Part shown: positions 1 through 4,466 of the stretch, piece by piece
How positions within the stretch are numbered: position 1 is the stretch's first letter
How the letters are laid out: every line of letters starts with the position of its first letter
Assembly: GCA_003527225.1 (NCBI GenBank)
Contig: DPXQ01000083.1
Coordinates: 1 to 6,983 of the forward strand
Direction of reading: 5' to 3'
Length of the DNA stretch: 6,983 nucleotides
Origin: Rhizobium sp.
Lineage (GTDB): Bacteria > Pseudomonadota > Alphaproteobacteria > Rhizobiales > Rhizobiaceae
The notes under the pieces: model-generated
What the model was told of the DNA's origin: nothing
Database searches by the model: none
What the model saw: only the letters and a program-made list of their open reading frames with translations
Made by a program: the position numbers and the translations under genes

Positions 1-512
1 CCGATGCAATGGACCTGATCCGCACCAGCGCGCTCAACGCTTCCGTCCGGCTGAAATTTGCCCGACTGGCCTTCGGGGCCTCCGGTTCCGTCGGCGCCTC
101 GATCGACACCGGGGAGGCCGAGAAGGCCGCCAAGGATTTTGCCGCGGCGGAAAAGAAGACCGAGGTCACCTGGAATGGTCCGCGGGCAATCATCGCCAAG
201 AACCGGGTCAAGCTGCTCCTCAACCTCTTTCTCGTCGCCTATGGCGCCATCCCGCGCGGCGGCCAGATCGACATCACCCTCGAAAACCCGGAATACGAGG
301 CCAAGTTCAAGCTGACCGCCAAGGGGCGGATGATGCGTGTGCCGCCGAAGTTCGCCGAGATCTGCAGCGGCACGATCGAAGAAGCGATCGATGCCCATTC
401 GATCCAGCCCTACTACACGGTCCTGCTCGCCGACGAATGCGGCATGGACCTGAAGTATCTCGCCACCGAGGACGAGATCGTGTTCACCGCCGAAACGGTG
501 ACCGCAGACTGA
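1..512 (+). CDS. chpT: Histidine phosphotransferase ChpT (3' part, start outside window)
   Basis: ChpT takes phosphate from the hybrid kinase CckA and passes it to CtrA and CpdR in the cytoplasm, making it the central relay of the alphaproteobacterial cell cycle. The frame is open to the window's left edge. The ATG at 9 sits inside the conserved stretch DLIRTSALNASVRLKFARLAFG, so it is not the start. The visible part covers the end of the helical hairpin and the whole degenerate Bergerat-like C-terminal domain (LLLNLFLVAYGAIPRGGQ, then a C-terminal VLLADECGMDL stretch). No ATP-binding G-boxes are seen, as expected for the DUF2328/ChpT family. The phosphorylated histidine lies upstream of the window and cannot be checked. 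The nearby genes, a receiver protein, ctrA and sciP, fit this role. A strong hairpin follows the stop. The family is confident; the gene name rests on family plus context. Confidence 0.9.
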   Translation, partial: DAMDLIRTSALNASVRLKFARLAFGASGSVGASIDTGEAEKAAKDFAAAEKKTEVTWNGPRAIIAKNRVKLLLNLFLVAYGAIPRGGQIDITLENPEYEAKFKLTAKGRMMRVPPKFAEICSGTIEEAIDAHSIQPYYTVLLADECGMDLKYLATEDEIVFTAETVTAD

Positions 513-548
513 GCCGCCTCGACCGCAAGATCCATCGCAAGCCATTGA

Positions 549-580
549 CGAAGCACGCCAGGCCGGCGTGCTTCGCGTTT
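549..580 (+). terminator. Terminator after chpT
   Basis: A perfect 11-bp inverted repeat (CGAAGCACGCC at 549-559, GGCGTGCTTCG at 565-575) with a 5-nt loop is followed by CGTTT, 36 bases after the chpT stop. The U-tract is short, but the stem is long and GC-rich. It probably separates chpT transcription from the receiver gene downstream. Confidence 0.7.
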
Positions 581-605
581 GGGCTTCCCGGCGAGGTGGA
601 GAGCG

Positions 606-620
606 GTAACGTTTCATTAG
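606..620 (+). promoter_or_regulatory. Possible CtrA-box-like site before the receiver gene
   Basis: GTAA at 606-609, seven bases, then TTAG at 617-620 match the CtrA pattern TTAA-N7-TTAA at 6 of 8 positions. The site lies 73 bases upstream of the receiver gene's likely ATG, inside the short chpT-receiver gap. No clear -35/-10 pair was seen beside it, and a 6/8 match can easily occur by chance. This is a weak candidate only. Confidence 0.25.
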
Positions 621-692
621 TCGAAAGCGCTTATTGTCGCAGTCGGGTGCCGCCCTTGCCATGACGGGAGGGTCGTGAGATGGGAGTTGACG

Positions 693-1055
693 ATGCAGCG
701 TTTGATGATTGCGGACGGTTCTGACGTGGTCCGCAAGGTCGGCAAGAAGATCCTGTCCGAGATCGGCTTTCTCGTCCTCGAAGCAGGCACTGCACGCGAA
801 GCGCTGACGCGCAGCGAAACGGAACTGCCGAACATCATGATCGTCGATGCCGGCCTGGACGGCGCGCTGGACCTCATCGCCAACATTCGCGCGCTGCCGG
901 ACGGCAAGAGCGTGCTGATCTACTATTGCGTTGTCGAGGCCGACCTGAAGACGATGATGGCGGGCAAGCGCGCCGGCGCCAACGATTTCCTGCTTAAGCC
1001 CTTCGATCGCAAGATCCTCACCCAGATGTTCACCGACAAGGCGATCGCCGCCTGA
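693..1055 (+). CDS. Stand-alone receiver (REC) domain protein with a degraded active site
   Basis: A single CheY-like receiver domain of 120 residues with no output domain. The ATG at 693 is chosen over the upstream GTG at 675 because GGGAG (682-686) stands 6 bases before it, while the GTG has its purine stretch only about 2 bases away. Conserved points: D52 (in IMIVDAG) at the phosphoacceptor position and K102 (in LLKPFD). Departures: the usual N-terminal Asp pair is D8-G9, and the conserved Thr/Ser after beta-4 is Y78 (LIYYCVV). D52 might still be phosphorylated weakly, or the protein may work through binding. The position between chpT and ctrA suggests a partner or side acceptor of ChpT, but that is inference. 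It does not resemble CpdR closely. Its transcription is bounded by hairpins at 549-580 and 1085-1110. Confidence 0.85.
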   Translation: MQRLMIADGSDVVRKVGKKILSEIGFLVLEAGTAREALTRSETELPNIMIVDAGLDGALDLIANIRALPDGKSVLIYYCVVEADLKTMMAGKRAGANDFLLKPFDRKILTQMFTDKAIAA

Positions 1056-1084
1056 CGCTCCCTCGAGTTTCGGCACTGAACTCC

Positions 1085-1110
1085 ACGCCCCGCATGTGCG
1101 GGGCGTTTTT
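1085..1110 (+). terminator. Rho-independent terminator of the receiver gene
   Basis: A perfect 9-bp stem (1085-1093 with 1098-1106), ATGT loop, runs straight into TTTTT at 1106-1110. It starts 30 bases after the receiver stop codon. This is a classical intrinsic terminator. Confidence 0.85.
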
Positions 1111-1164
1111 CGTTGCGGGGTCGCCGTCTCTGGTGTGGCGGAGCCCCGCGGCATTCGGCGGCAC

Positions 1165-1198
1165 AAAAACAAAAAACCTGCCCGGGTGAGGGGCAGGT
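1165..1198 (-). terminator. Rho-independent terminator of ctrA
   Basis: On the minus strand the 8-bp stem (arms 1191-1198 and 1176-1183, 7-nt loop) is followed by TTTTTTGTTTTT. It lies 36 bases past the ctrA stop and faces the receiver gene's terminator, so the two convergent units are insulated from each other. Confidence 0.88.
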
Positions 1199-1233
1199 CG
1201 AATGCAGCGCGGGGGATGCGCTAAAGCGGGGTC

Positions 1234-1935
1234 TCAGGCAGTTTCCATGTACTCGGCGCCGTCAGGCTCGCGCAGCACGTAGCCACGGCCCCAGACGGTC
1301 TCGATGTAGTTGGCGCCGCCTGCGGCATTGGCGAGCTTCTTGCGCAGCTTGCAGATGAAGACGTCGATGATCTTCAGTTCCGGTTCGTCCATGCCGCCGT
1401 ACAGGTGGTTGAGGAACATTTCCTTCGTCAGGGTGGTGCCCTTGCGGAGCGAAAGCAGCTCCAGCATCTGGTATTCCTTGCCGGTCAGGTGAACGCGCTG
1501 GCCGCCGACTTCGACGGTCTTGGCGTCGAGGTTCACGATCAGCTCGCCGGTGGTGATGATCGACTGGGCATGGCCCTTGGAACGGCGGACGATGGCGTGG
1601 ATGCGCGCGACCAGTTCATCCTTGTGGAACGGCTTGGTCATGTAGTCGTCGGCGCCGAAGCCGAGGCCACGAACCTTGTCCTCGATGCCGGCCATGCCGG
1701 AGAGAATAAGGATCGGCGTCTTCACCTTAGACAGGCGCAGGGTGCGCAGCACTTCGTAGCCGGACATGTCCGGAAGATTGAGGTCGAGCAGAATGATGTC
1801 GTAGTCGTAGAGCTTTCCGAGATCCACGCCTTCCTCGCCAAGGTCGGTCGTGTAGACGTTGAAACTCTCCGATTTGAGCATCAGTTCGATGCTCTGCGCC
1901 GTGGCGCTATCGTCTTCAATGAGTAGAACCCGCAT
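1234..1935 (-). CDS. ctrA: Cell-cycle master response regulator CtrA
   Basis: CtrA is an OmpR-type DNA-binding response regulator that controls replication, division, methylation and flagellar genes; in rhizobia it is essential. The length, 233 residues, is as expected. The receiver has the acidic cluster E7-D8-D9, phosphoacceptor D51 ([13 protein letters not shown]), S79 at the Thr/Ser switch position and K101 (TKPF). The winged-helix domain covers about 125-225, with LTGKEY at 150-155 and WGRGY at 215-219. The C-terminus ends in META; in Caulobacter, ClpXP degradation of CtrA depends on a short hydrophobic C-terminal tail ending in AA, so this tail could play that role. The ATG at 1935 has GGGG six bases upstream on the minus strand. 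Phosphate is expected to arrive from CckA through the ChpT encoded at the window's start. The 5' region carries TTAA half-sites and GANTC sites, in line with autoregulation and methylation-linked control known in the group. Confidence 0.97.
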   Translation of the reverse strand: MRVLLIEDDSATAQSIELMLKSESFNVYTTDLGEEGVDLGKLYDYDIILLDLNLPDMSGYEVLRTLRLSKVKTPILILSGMAGIEDKVRGLGFGADDYMTKPFHKDELVARIHAIVRRSKGHAQSIITTGELIVNLDAKTVEVGGQRVHLTGKEYQMLELLSLRKGTTLTKEMFLNHLYGGMDEPELKIIDVFICKLRKKLANAAGGANYIETVWGRGYVLREPDGAEYMETA

Positions 1936-2380
1936 AATTATCCCCTTTACCGCCGCCGAAAGGTCGTACTTGGCCCCCTACGCGATACGGATCCAGTCGT
2001 TGCCTGATTTGAAGGCTGCCACCAAATGGTTAACAAATTCTGATTCCTTCTGGCAAGGTGTATCGAATTTATTAAACAAAGATAGCAGTCTCCTGATTTT
2101 TCATCGCTTTCCGGCATCGCCACGATTGAATCAGAAGATGAGGAATTCCCACTAACCGATTCATTTGACTCATCATTGTCATGGGCTTTTTTGAGGCCCT
2201 GGCATTTACTGACCCTTAAATGATCTCACCTATCATTAACGATGCCCGTAAACGAAAGGTTACCAAAGGTAGGTTTTTGTTAACGCCGCCGTTTTTTTTC
2301 GAGAATGATTCGTCGGGAATGCGGCTTGGCATGTTGTCAGTCAGTGTGGCGGGGGGTCTCGCATCACGGGAGTATTGCGT
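1936..2380. promoter_or_regulatory. Divergent ctrA / fliJ-like control region
   Basis: This 445-bp gene-free region is much richer in A and T than its surroundings. It contains TTAA at 2030, 2072, 2216, 2236 and 2280 and five GANTC sites. The best CtrA-box-like arrangements are TTAA-N7-TGAT at 2030-2044 (a full TTAACC half-site on the minus strand) and, on the minus strand, GTAA-N7-TTTAC at 2263-2248. An imperfect inverted repeat lies at 2216-2239 (AATGAT/ATCATT core). Multiple promoters with CtrA feedback are known for ctrA in Caulobacter and Sinorhizobium. I could not place the start sites here because no -35/-10 pair stood out. Confidence 0.65.
2042..2311. promoter_or_regulatory. Cluster of five GANTC (CcrM methylation) sites upstream of ctrA
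   Basis: GANTC occurs at 2042, 2128, 2158, 2167 and 2307. The site at 2042 abuts the TTAA-N7 box at 2030. The two at 2158 and 2167 form a 9-bp tandem repeat (GATTCATTT GACTCATCA). CcrM methylates GANTC in alphaproteobacteria, and in Caulobacter the methylation state of a GANTC in the ctrA P1 promoter times its firing. The sites are seen directly; their function here is inferred. Confidence 0.7.
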
Positions 2381-2731
2381 ATGAAGTCGCGTGAGAGCCT
2401 AGTGCGCCTGAAAGGATTTCAGGTCACAGAAAAACGTCGGCAGTTGCAGCAGTTGCAGTCAATGATGGCGGAGTTCGAGCGGATGGCGAAGGAGCTGGAA
2501 AACCAGATCGCCATCGAGGAGAAGAAGTCCGGGATCAGCGATCCGAACCATTTCGCCTATCCGACCTTTGCCAAGGCGGCCCGGCAGCGGGCCGACAATC
2601 TCCAGGTCTCGATTCGCGAGTTGAAGGTTCAGCAGGAGGCCGCCGAACTTCAGCTCGAGGAGGCCGAGGCGGAATACGCCAAGGCCGAGGCGCTCGAGGA
2701 GCGGGATGGCCAGATGCGCATCCGGGCCTGA
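2381..2731 (+). CDS. fliJ: FliJ-like coiled-coil protein (putative flagellar export chaperone/ATPase stalk)
   Basis: A 116-residue, highly charged helical protein with no signal peptide or membrane segment. It has two long coiled-coil stretches, about 1-50 and 62-112, joined by a hinge rich in Gly, Pro and Phe (GISDPNHFAYPTF, 51-63). FliJ proteins are antiparallel coiled coils that bind the FliI ATPase ring and export gate of the flagellar type III system; length and layout fit. The ATG at 2381 is preferred over the TTG at 2375 because GGGAG (2368-2372) is 8 bases upstream of it. It is transcribed divergently from ctrA, and flagellar genes are common CtrA targets. Coiled coils are poor in identifying residues, so the symbol is tentative; an unrelated coiled-coil protein kept beside ctrA is the alternative. 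The stop codon lies in the loop of a hairpin. Confidence 0.7.
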   Translation: MKSRESLVRLKGFQVTEKRRQLQQLQSMMAEFERMAKELENQIAIEEKKSGISDPNHFAYPTFAKAARQRADNLQVSIRELKVQQEAAELQLEEAEAEYAKAEALEERDGQMRIRA

Positions 2732-2740
2732 CGCCCGGAT
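2720..2740 (+). terminator. Hairpin over the fliJ-like stop codon, possible weak terminator
   Basis: A perfect 8-bp stem (ATCCGGGC at 2720-2727, GCCCGGAT at 2733-2740) has loop CTGAC that contains the TGA stop. No U-tract follows, so it may be a Rho-assisted end or an mRNA-stabilising hairpin rather than a true intrinsic terminator. Confidence 0.4.
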
Positions 2741-2846
2741 AGCGCAGACAAGATCGATAAGCTTGCGGGCGACGCGGAGCGATCCGCGATCGCCTTTGCG
2801 GCTTTGCCTCGATACAAGTCCGGGCGGCGGTGTCGGCCGGACAACT

Positions 2847-3134
2847 TCAGAACTTGATGACGTCTGCCCAGTCCGGGTGGCGTTGTGCCTGCGCCCGCAT
2901 GAAGGGGCAGAGCGGGATAATCTTCCAGCCGCCGCTGCGCGCCTGTTCGATGGCGTGGAGCGCGAGCGCCTGGCCCGCACCCTTGCCGCGCATGCTTTCC
3001 GGCACTTCCGTGTGGTCGACGATGACAAGCGCCGGCGACGTGCGCGAAAAGGTCATCACCGCGGGCGTTTCCCCCTCGACGAAACGCCCGACATAGCGAC
3101 CGCCCGAACCGGCCTCTTCACTCGAGATATTCAT
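2847..3134 (-). CDS. Small GNAT-like N-acetyltransferase (YidJ/NATD1 type)
   Basis: A 95-residue protein of the short GNAT-like family (N-acetyltransferase domain-containing protein 1 / Acetyltransf_CG type). The acetyl-CoA pyrophosphate loop is clear: VPESMRGKGAGQAL with RGKGAG at 49-54. The family's C-terminal signature KIIPLCPF (71-78), followed by HPDW (86-89), is present. The ATG at 3134 is chosen because AAAGGG stands 5 bases upstream on the minus strand; a longer frame from 3173 has no such site. These proteins cover only the core of the GNAT fold, and their substrate is generally unknown, so none is assigned. It is convergent with the fliJ-like gene and divergent from the PqiA-type gene. 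Confidence 0.88.
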   Translation of the reverse strand: MNISSEEAGSGGRYVGRFVEGETPAVMTFSRTSPALVIVDHTEVPESMRGKGAGQALALHAIEQARSGGWKIIPLCPFMRAQAQRHPDWADVIKF

Positions 3135-3172
3135 GGACACCCTTTCGTTCTCGACAGGGGCAAGGCTTAACA

Positions 3173-3205
3173 TCGGCCGGCTTTGGCGGCAATGATGCCG
3201 GCCGA
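3173..3205. repeat. 9-bp inverted repeat in the GNAT/PqiA-type divergent gap
   Basis: TCGGCCGGC (3173-3181) and GCCGGCCGA (3197-3205) are perfect inverted copies with a 15-bp spacer. Each arm contains a smaller palindrome. The element lies between the two divergent genes, 39 bp from the nearer start, and could be an operator for both or a leader hairpin of the membrane-protein gene. Confidence 0.55.
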
Positions 3206-3242
3206 AGGGGCGGTCGCGCCCATGGACCTGGAGGTTATGCGG

Positions 3243-3701
3243 ATGATGTGGTTAAGGGCGGCAATGCTGGTGCTGGCGCCGATGTGTCTTGCGCTTGGCG
3301 TCGTCCTGCCGCTGCTGCGTTTCGAGACGCTTTATTTCTTCAGCGAGACGCCGTCGCTCGCCGAGATCGTCGTTTCCCTGTGGCGCGACGGCAATGCCGG
3401 CCTGGCGATCGTGGTCGGACTGATCTCGATCGTCTTTCCCGCGGTCAAGCTTCTCGGGCTTGCGGCGGAGGCGCTCGCTGGCGCCGGCGGTTCTCGGCAC
3501 GGTCTGATGGCCGCCATCGTGCCATTCCTCTCGAAGTGGTCGATGATGGATGTGCTTTTGGTGGCAATCGTGATCTTCGCCGCGAAGTCGAGCGGCCTGG
3601 CGCAAGCCTTCACCCAGCCGGGGCTGTGGTTCTATGCGGCCTCGTCGCTCCTGGCAGGCTTGCTGCATCATGGCCTCAGCACCGCGGGGCGGGCCAAATG
3701 A
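3243..3701 (+). CDS. PqiA-type (paraquat-inducible protein A) integral membrane protein
   Basis: A 152-residue inner-membrane protein with four predicted helices at about 4-25, 52-75, 88-114 and 127-145. It carries the PqiA-family signature SKWSMMDVLLVAI (97-109) and the FPAVKL motif (65-70) in the second helix. E. coli PqiA has two such modules in about 400 residues and works with MCE proteins in envelope lipid transport; this is a single module without an MCE partner in view, so its job is not known. GGAGG at 3230-3234 is 8 bases before the ATG at 3243, which decides the start. In-frame starts also exist at 3183 (TTG), 3192, 3195, 3222 and 3237, with weaker or badly spaced sites. The gene ends two bases before a long inverted repeat shared with convergent sciP. 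Confidence 0.85.
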   Translation: MMWLRAAMLVLAPMCLALGVVLPLLRFETLYFFSETPSLAEIVVSLWRDGNAGLAIVVGLISIVFPAVKLLGLAAEALAGAGGSRHGLMAAIVPFLSKWSMMDVLLVAIVIFAAKSSGLAQAFTQPGLWFYAASSLLAGLLHHGLSTAGRAK

Positions 3702-3702
3702 A

Positions 3703-3740
3703 CAACGTGCGCGCAAGGGTGGTTGCTTGCGCGCACGTTG
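3703..3740. terminator. 15-bp perfect hairpin between the PqiA-type gene and sciP
   Basis: CAACGTGCGCGCAAG (3703-3717) and its exact inverse (3726-3740) flank an 8-nt loop. It begins one base after the PqiA-type stop codon and lies 43 bases beyond the sciP stop, so it can act on both convergent transcripts. Only TTCATTT follows on the minus strand and no T-run on the plus strand, so termination may rely on stem strength. A smaller hairpin (CGGGC/GCCCG) lies between it and sciP. Confidence 0.7.
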
Positions 3741-3783
3741 AAAGGGTCGGAAAGTGCGGTCGGGCGACTGCCCGTGTGCCGCG

Positions 3784-4059
3784 TCAGTGGCGATATTGCT
3801 GGATCCGCGTGGTGCGCAGGCCCGGCAGGCCGTGATCGTTGATCGAAGACTGCCAGGAGAGGAATTCCTCGACGGTCAGGGTGTAACGTTCGCAGGCTTC
3901 TTCCAGGCTCAACAGGCCGCCGCGCACCGCAGCGACAACCTCGGCCTTGCGGCGGATCACCCAACGGCGCGTATTGGCCGGCGGCAGATCGGCAATGGTC
4001 AGCGGGCTGCCATCGGGGCCGATGACATATTTCACTCGGGGGCGGATCATTTCGGTCAT
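3784..4059 (-). CDS. sciP: CtrA inhibitory protein SciP (DUF1153)
   Basis: SciP is a small helix-turn-helix protein that binds CtrA and stops it activating transcription, giving CtrA targets a window of expression in the cell cycle. The protein is 91 residues, close to the Caulobacter length. It has the hallmark N-terminus MTEMIRPRVKYVIGPDG, then TIADLPP and the helical HTH region RRWVIRRKAEVVAAVRGG through LSLEEACERYTLTVEEFLSWQ (31-70). The start at 4059 has the purine stretch AGAGAG 4 bases upstream; the second Met (4050) has none and would cut the conserved N-terminus. In Caulobacter sciP itself is CtrA-activated. Here four phased TTAN half-sites lie 54-90 bp upstream, and a GANTC (4062-4066) sits in the leader, in line with that loop. 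ctrA and chpT in the same window strengthen the call. Confidence 0.94.
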   Translation of the reverse strand: MTEMIRPRVKYVIGPDGSPLTIADLPPANTRRWVIRRKAEVVAAVRGGLLSLEEACERYTLTVEEFLSWQSSINDHGLPGLRTTRIQQYRH

Positions 4060-4095
4060 TGGACTCTCTATACAAACTCAAGACCACACGAAGGC

Positions 4096-4149
4096 ATCCT
4101 AGCCGCCCACCTTTAAAATTTGCCTAAGCACCTTGTAAGCATTTGATAA
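4096..4149 (-). promoter_or_regulatory. Putative CtrA-bound promoter of sciP: four half-sites at 11-bp steps
   Basis: Read on the minus strand, TTAT (4149-4146), TTAC (4138-4135), TTAG (4127-4124) and TTAA (4116-4113) are each separated by exactly 7 bases. Every neighbouring pair therefore has the TTAA-N7-TTAA geometry of a CtrA box. Nine bases after the last one lies GCTAGGAT (4103-4096), which matches the Caulobacter class II flagellar -10-like element GCTANAWC at 6 of 8 positions. A start near 4089 would give a leader of about 30 bases before the sciP ATG. Geometry is seen; binding is inferred. Confidence 0.6.
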
Positions 4150-4288
4150 TAATTCTCCCGATTGCCGCCCGCCGGGATTCGCGGCGTGTCGGCCCGTTTT
4201 TCCGCCTTCCGTTGCGTAAACTTGCGGCATCTGCATAGGAGTTATGCCGATTTCGATATTTTTCCGGGCGGAAATTCGAATATAAGCG

Positions 4289-4304
4289 GCCCATCATGAT
4301 GGGC
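4289..4304. repeat. 16-bp perfect palindrome upstream of the LuxR gene
   Basis: GCCCATCATGATGGGC is its own reverse complement with no spacer. It lies 163 bp before the LuxR start, just downstream of a TATAAG stretch (4281-4286) that could be a -10 element, although no good -35 is visible. It may be an operator for a dimeric regulator, possibly the LuxR protein itself. Confidence 0.6.
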
Positions 4305-4325
4305 GGATGGTCGATGCCCTGTTGA

Positions 4326-4353
4326 TCCGGCGCTCAGCAAATATTTCGCCGGA
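4326..4353. repeat. 7-bp-arm inverted repeat around an AT core
   Basis: TCCGGCG (4326-4332) and CGCCGGA (4347-4353) are perfect inverse arms. The 14-bp spacer contains the palindrome AAATATTT (4339-4346). Together with neighbouring repeats it forms a series in the LuxR upstream region. Confidence 0.5.
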
Positions 4354-4366
4354 ATGTACGGACCGA

Positions 4367-4390
4367 AAGATCGGCACCAGTTCCGATCTT
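4367..4390. repeat. 8-bp-arm inverted repeat
   Basis: AAGATCGG (4367-4374) and CCGATCTT (4383-4390) are perfect inverse arms with an 8-nt spacer (CACCAGTT). It could be an operator, or a stem-loop if the LuxR transcript starts upstream. Confidence 0.55.
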
Positions 4391-4397
4391 CACTATC

Positions 4398-4410
4398 CAA
4401 GTCCAACTTG
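4398..4410. repeat. Short perfect hairpin, 5-bp arms
   Basis: CAAGT (4398-4402), CCA, ACTTG (4406-4410). On its own this length is expected by chance; it is listed because it continues the run of inverted repeats before the LuxR gene. Confidence 0.3.
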
Positions 4411-4433
4411 TTCGGTAATTATTCTCTCAGGTG

Positions 4434-4462
4434 CGGCCGAATCCTTTTCGGCCGAAAAGGAG
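4434..4462 (+). promoter_or_regulatory. Overlapping palindromes covering the LuxR gene's ribosome binding site
   Basis: Two inverted repeats share bases. The first is CGGCCGAA (4434-4441) with TTCGGCCG (4447-4454), loop TCCTT. The second is a 20-bp perfect palindrome, 4442-4461, with arms TCCTTTTCGG and CCGAAAAGGA. As RNA, the second would pair TCCTTTT with AAAAGGA and hide most of the Shine-Dalgarno AAGGAG (4457-4462), while the first leaves it free; both cannot form at once. As DNA, the 20-bp length equals that of lux-type operators, although the sequence is unlike known lux or tra boxes. A GANTC (4439-4443) lies at the left edge. Confidence 0.6.
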
Positions 4463-4466
4463 CCCA

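Noticed and set aside
1405..1926. Plus-strand open frame opposite ctrA
   Set aside because: It is an antisense shadow of ctrA, which is unmistakable in the other strand.
2706..3170. Plus-strand open frame across the GNAT-like gene
   Set aside because: It overlaps the fliJ-like end and the GNAT-like gene antisense, has no ribosome binding site and low-complexity Arg-rich sequence.
3252..3835. Frames on both strands overlapping the PqiA-type gene
   Set aside because: The four-helix PqiA-type frame with its signature and GGAGG site is the real one; the others are Arg-rich shadows.
4434..4461. Identification as a true lux or tra box
   Set aside because: The length fits, but the arm sequence TCCTTTTCGG does not match known lux or tra box arms, so it is kept only as an unassigned palindrome.
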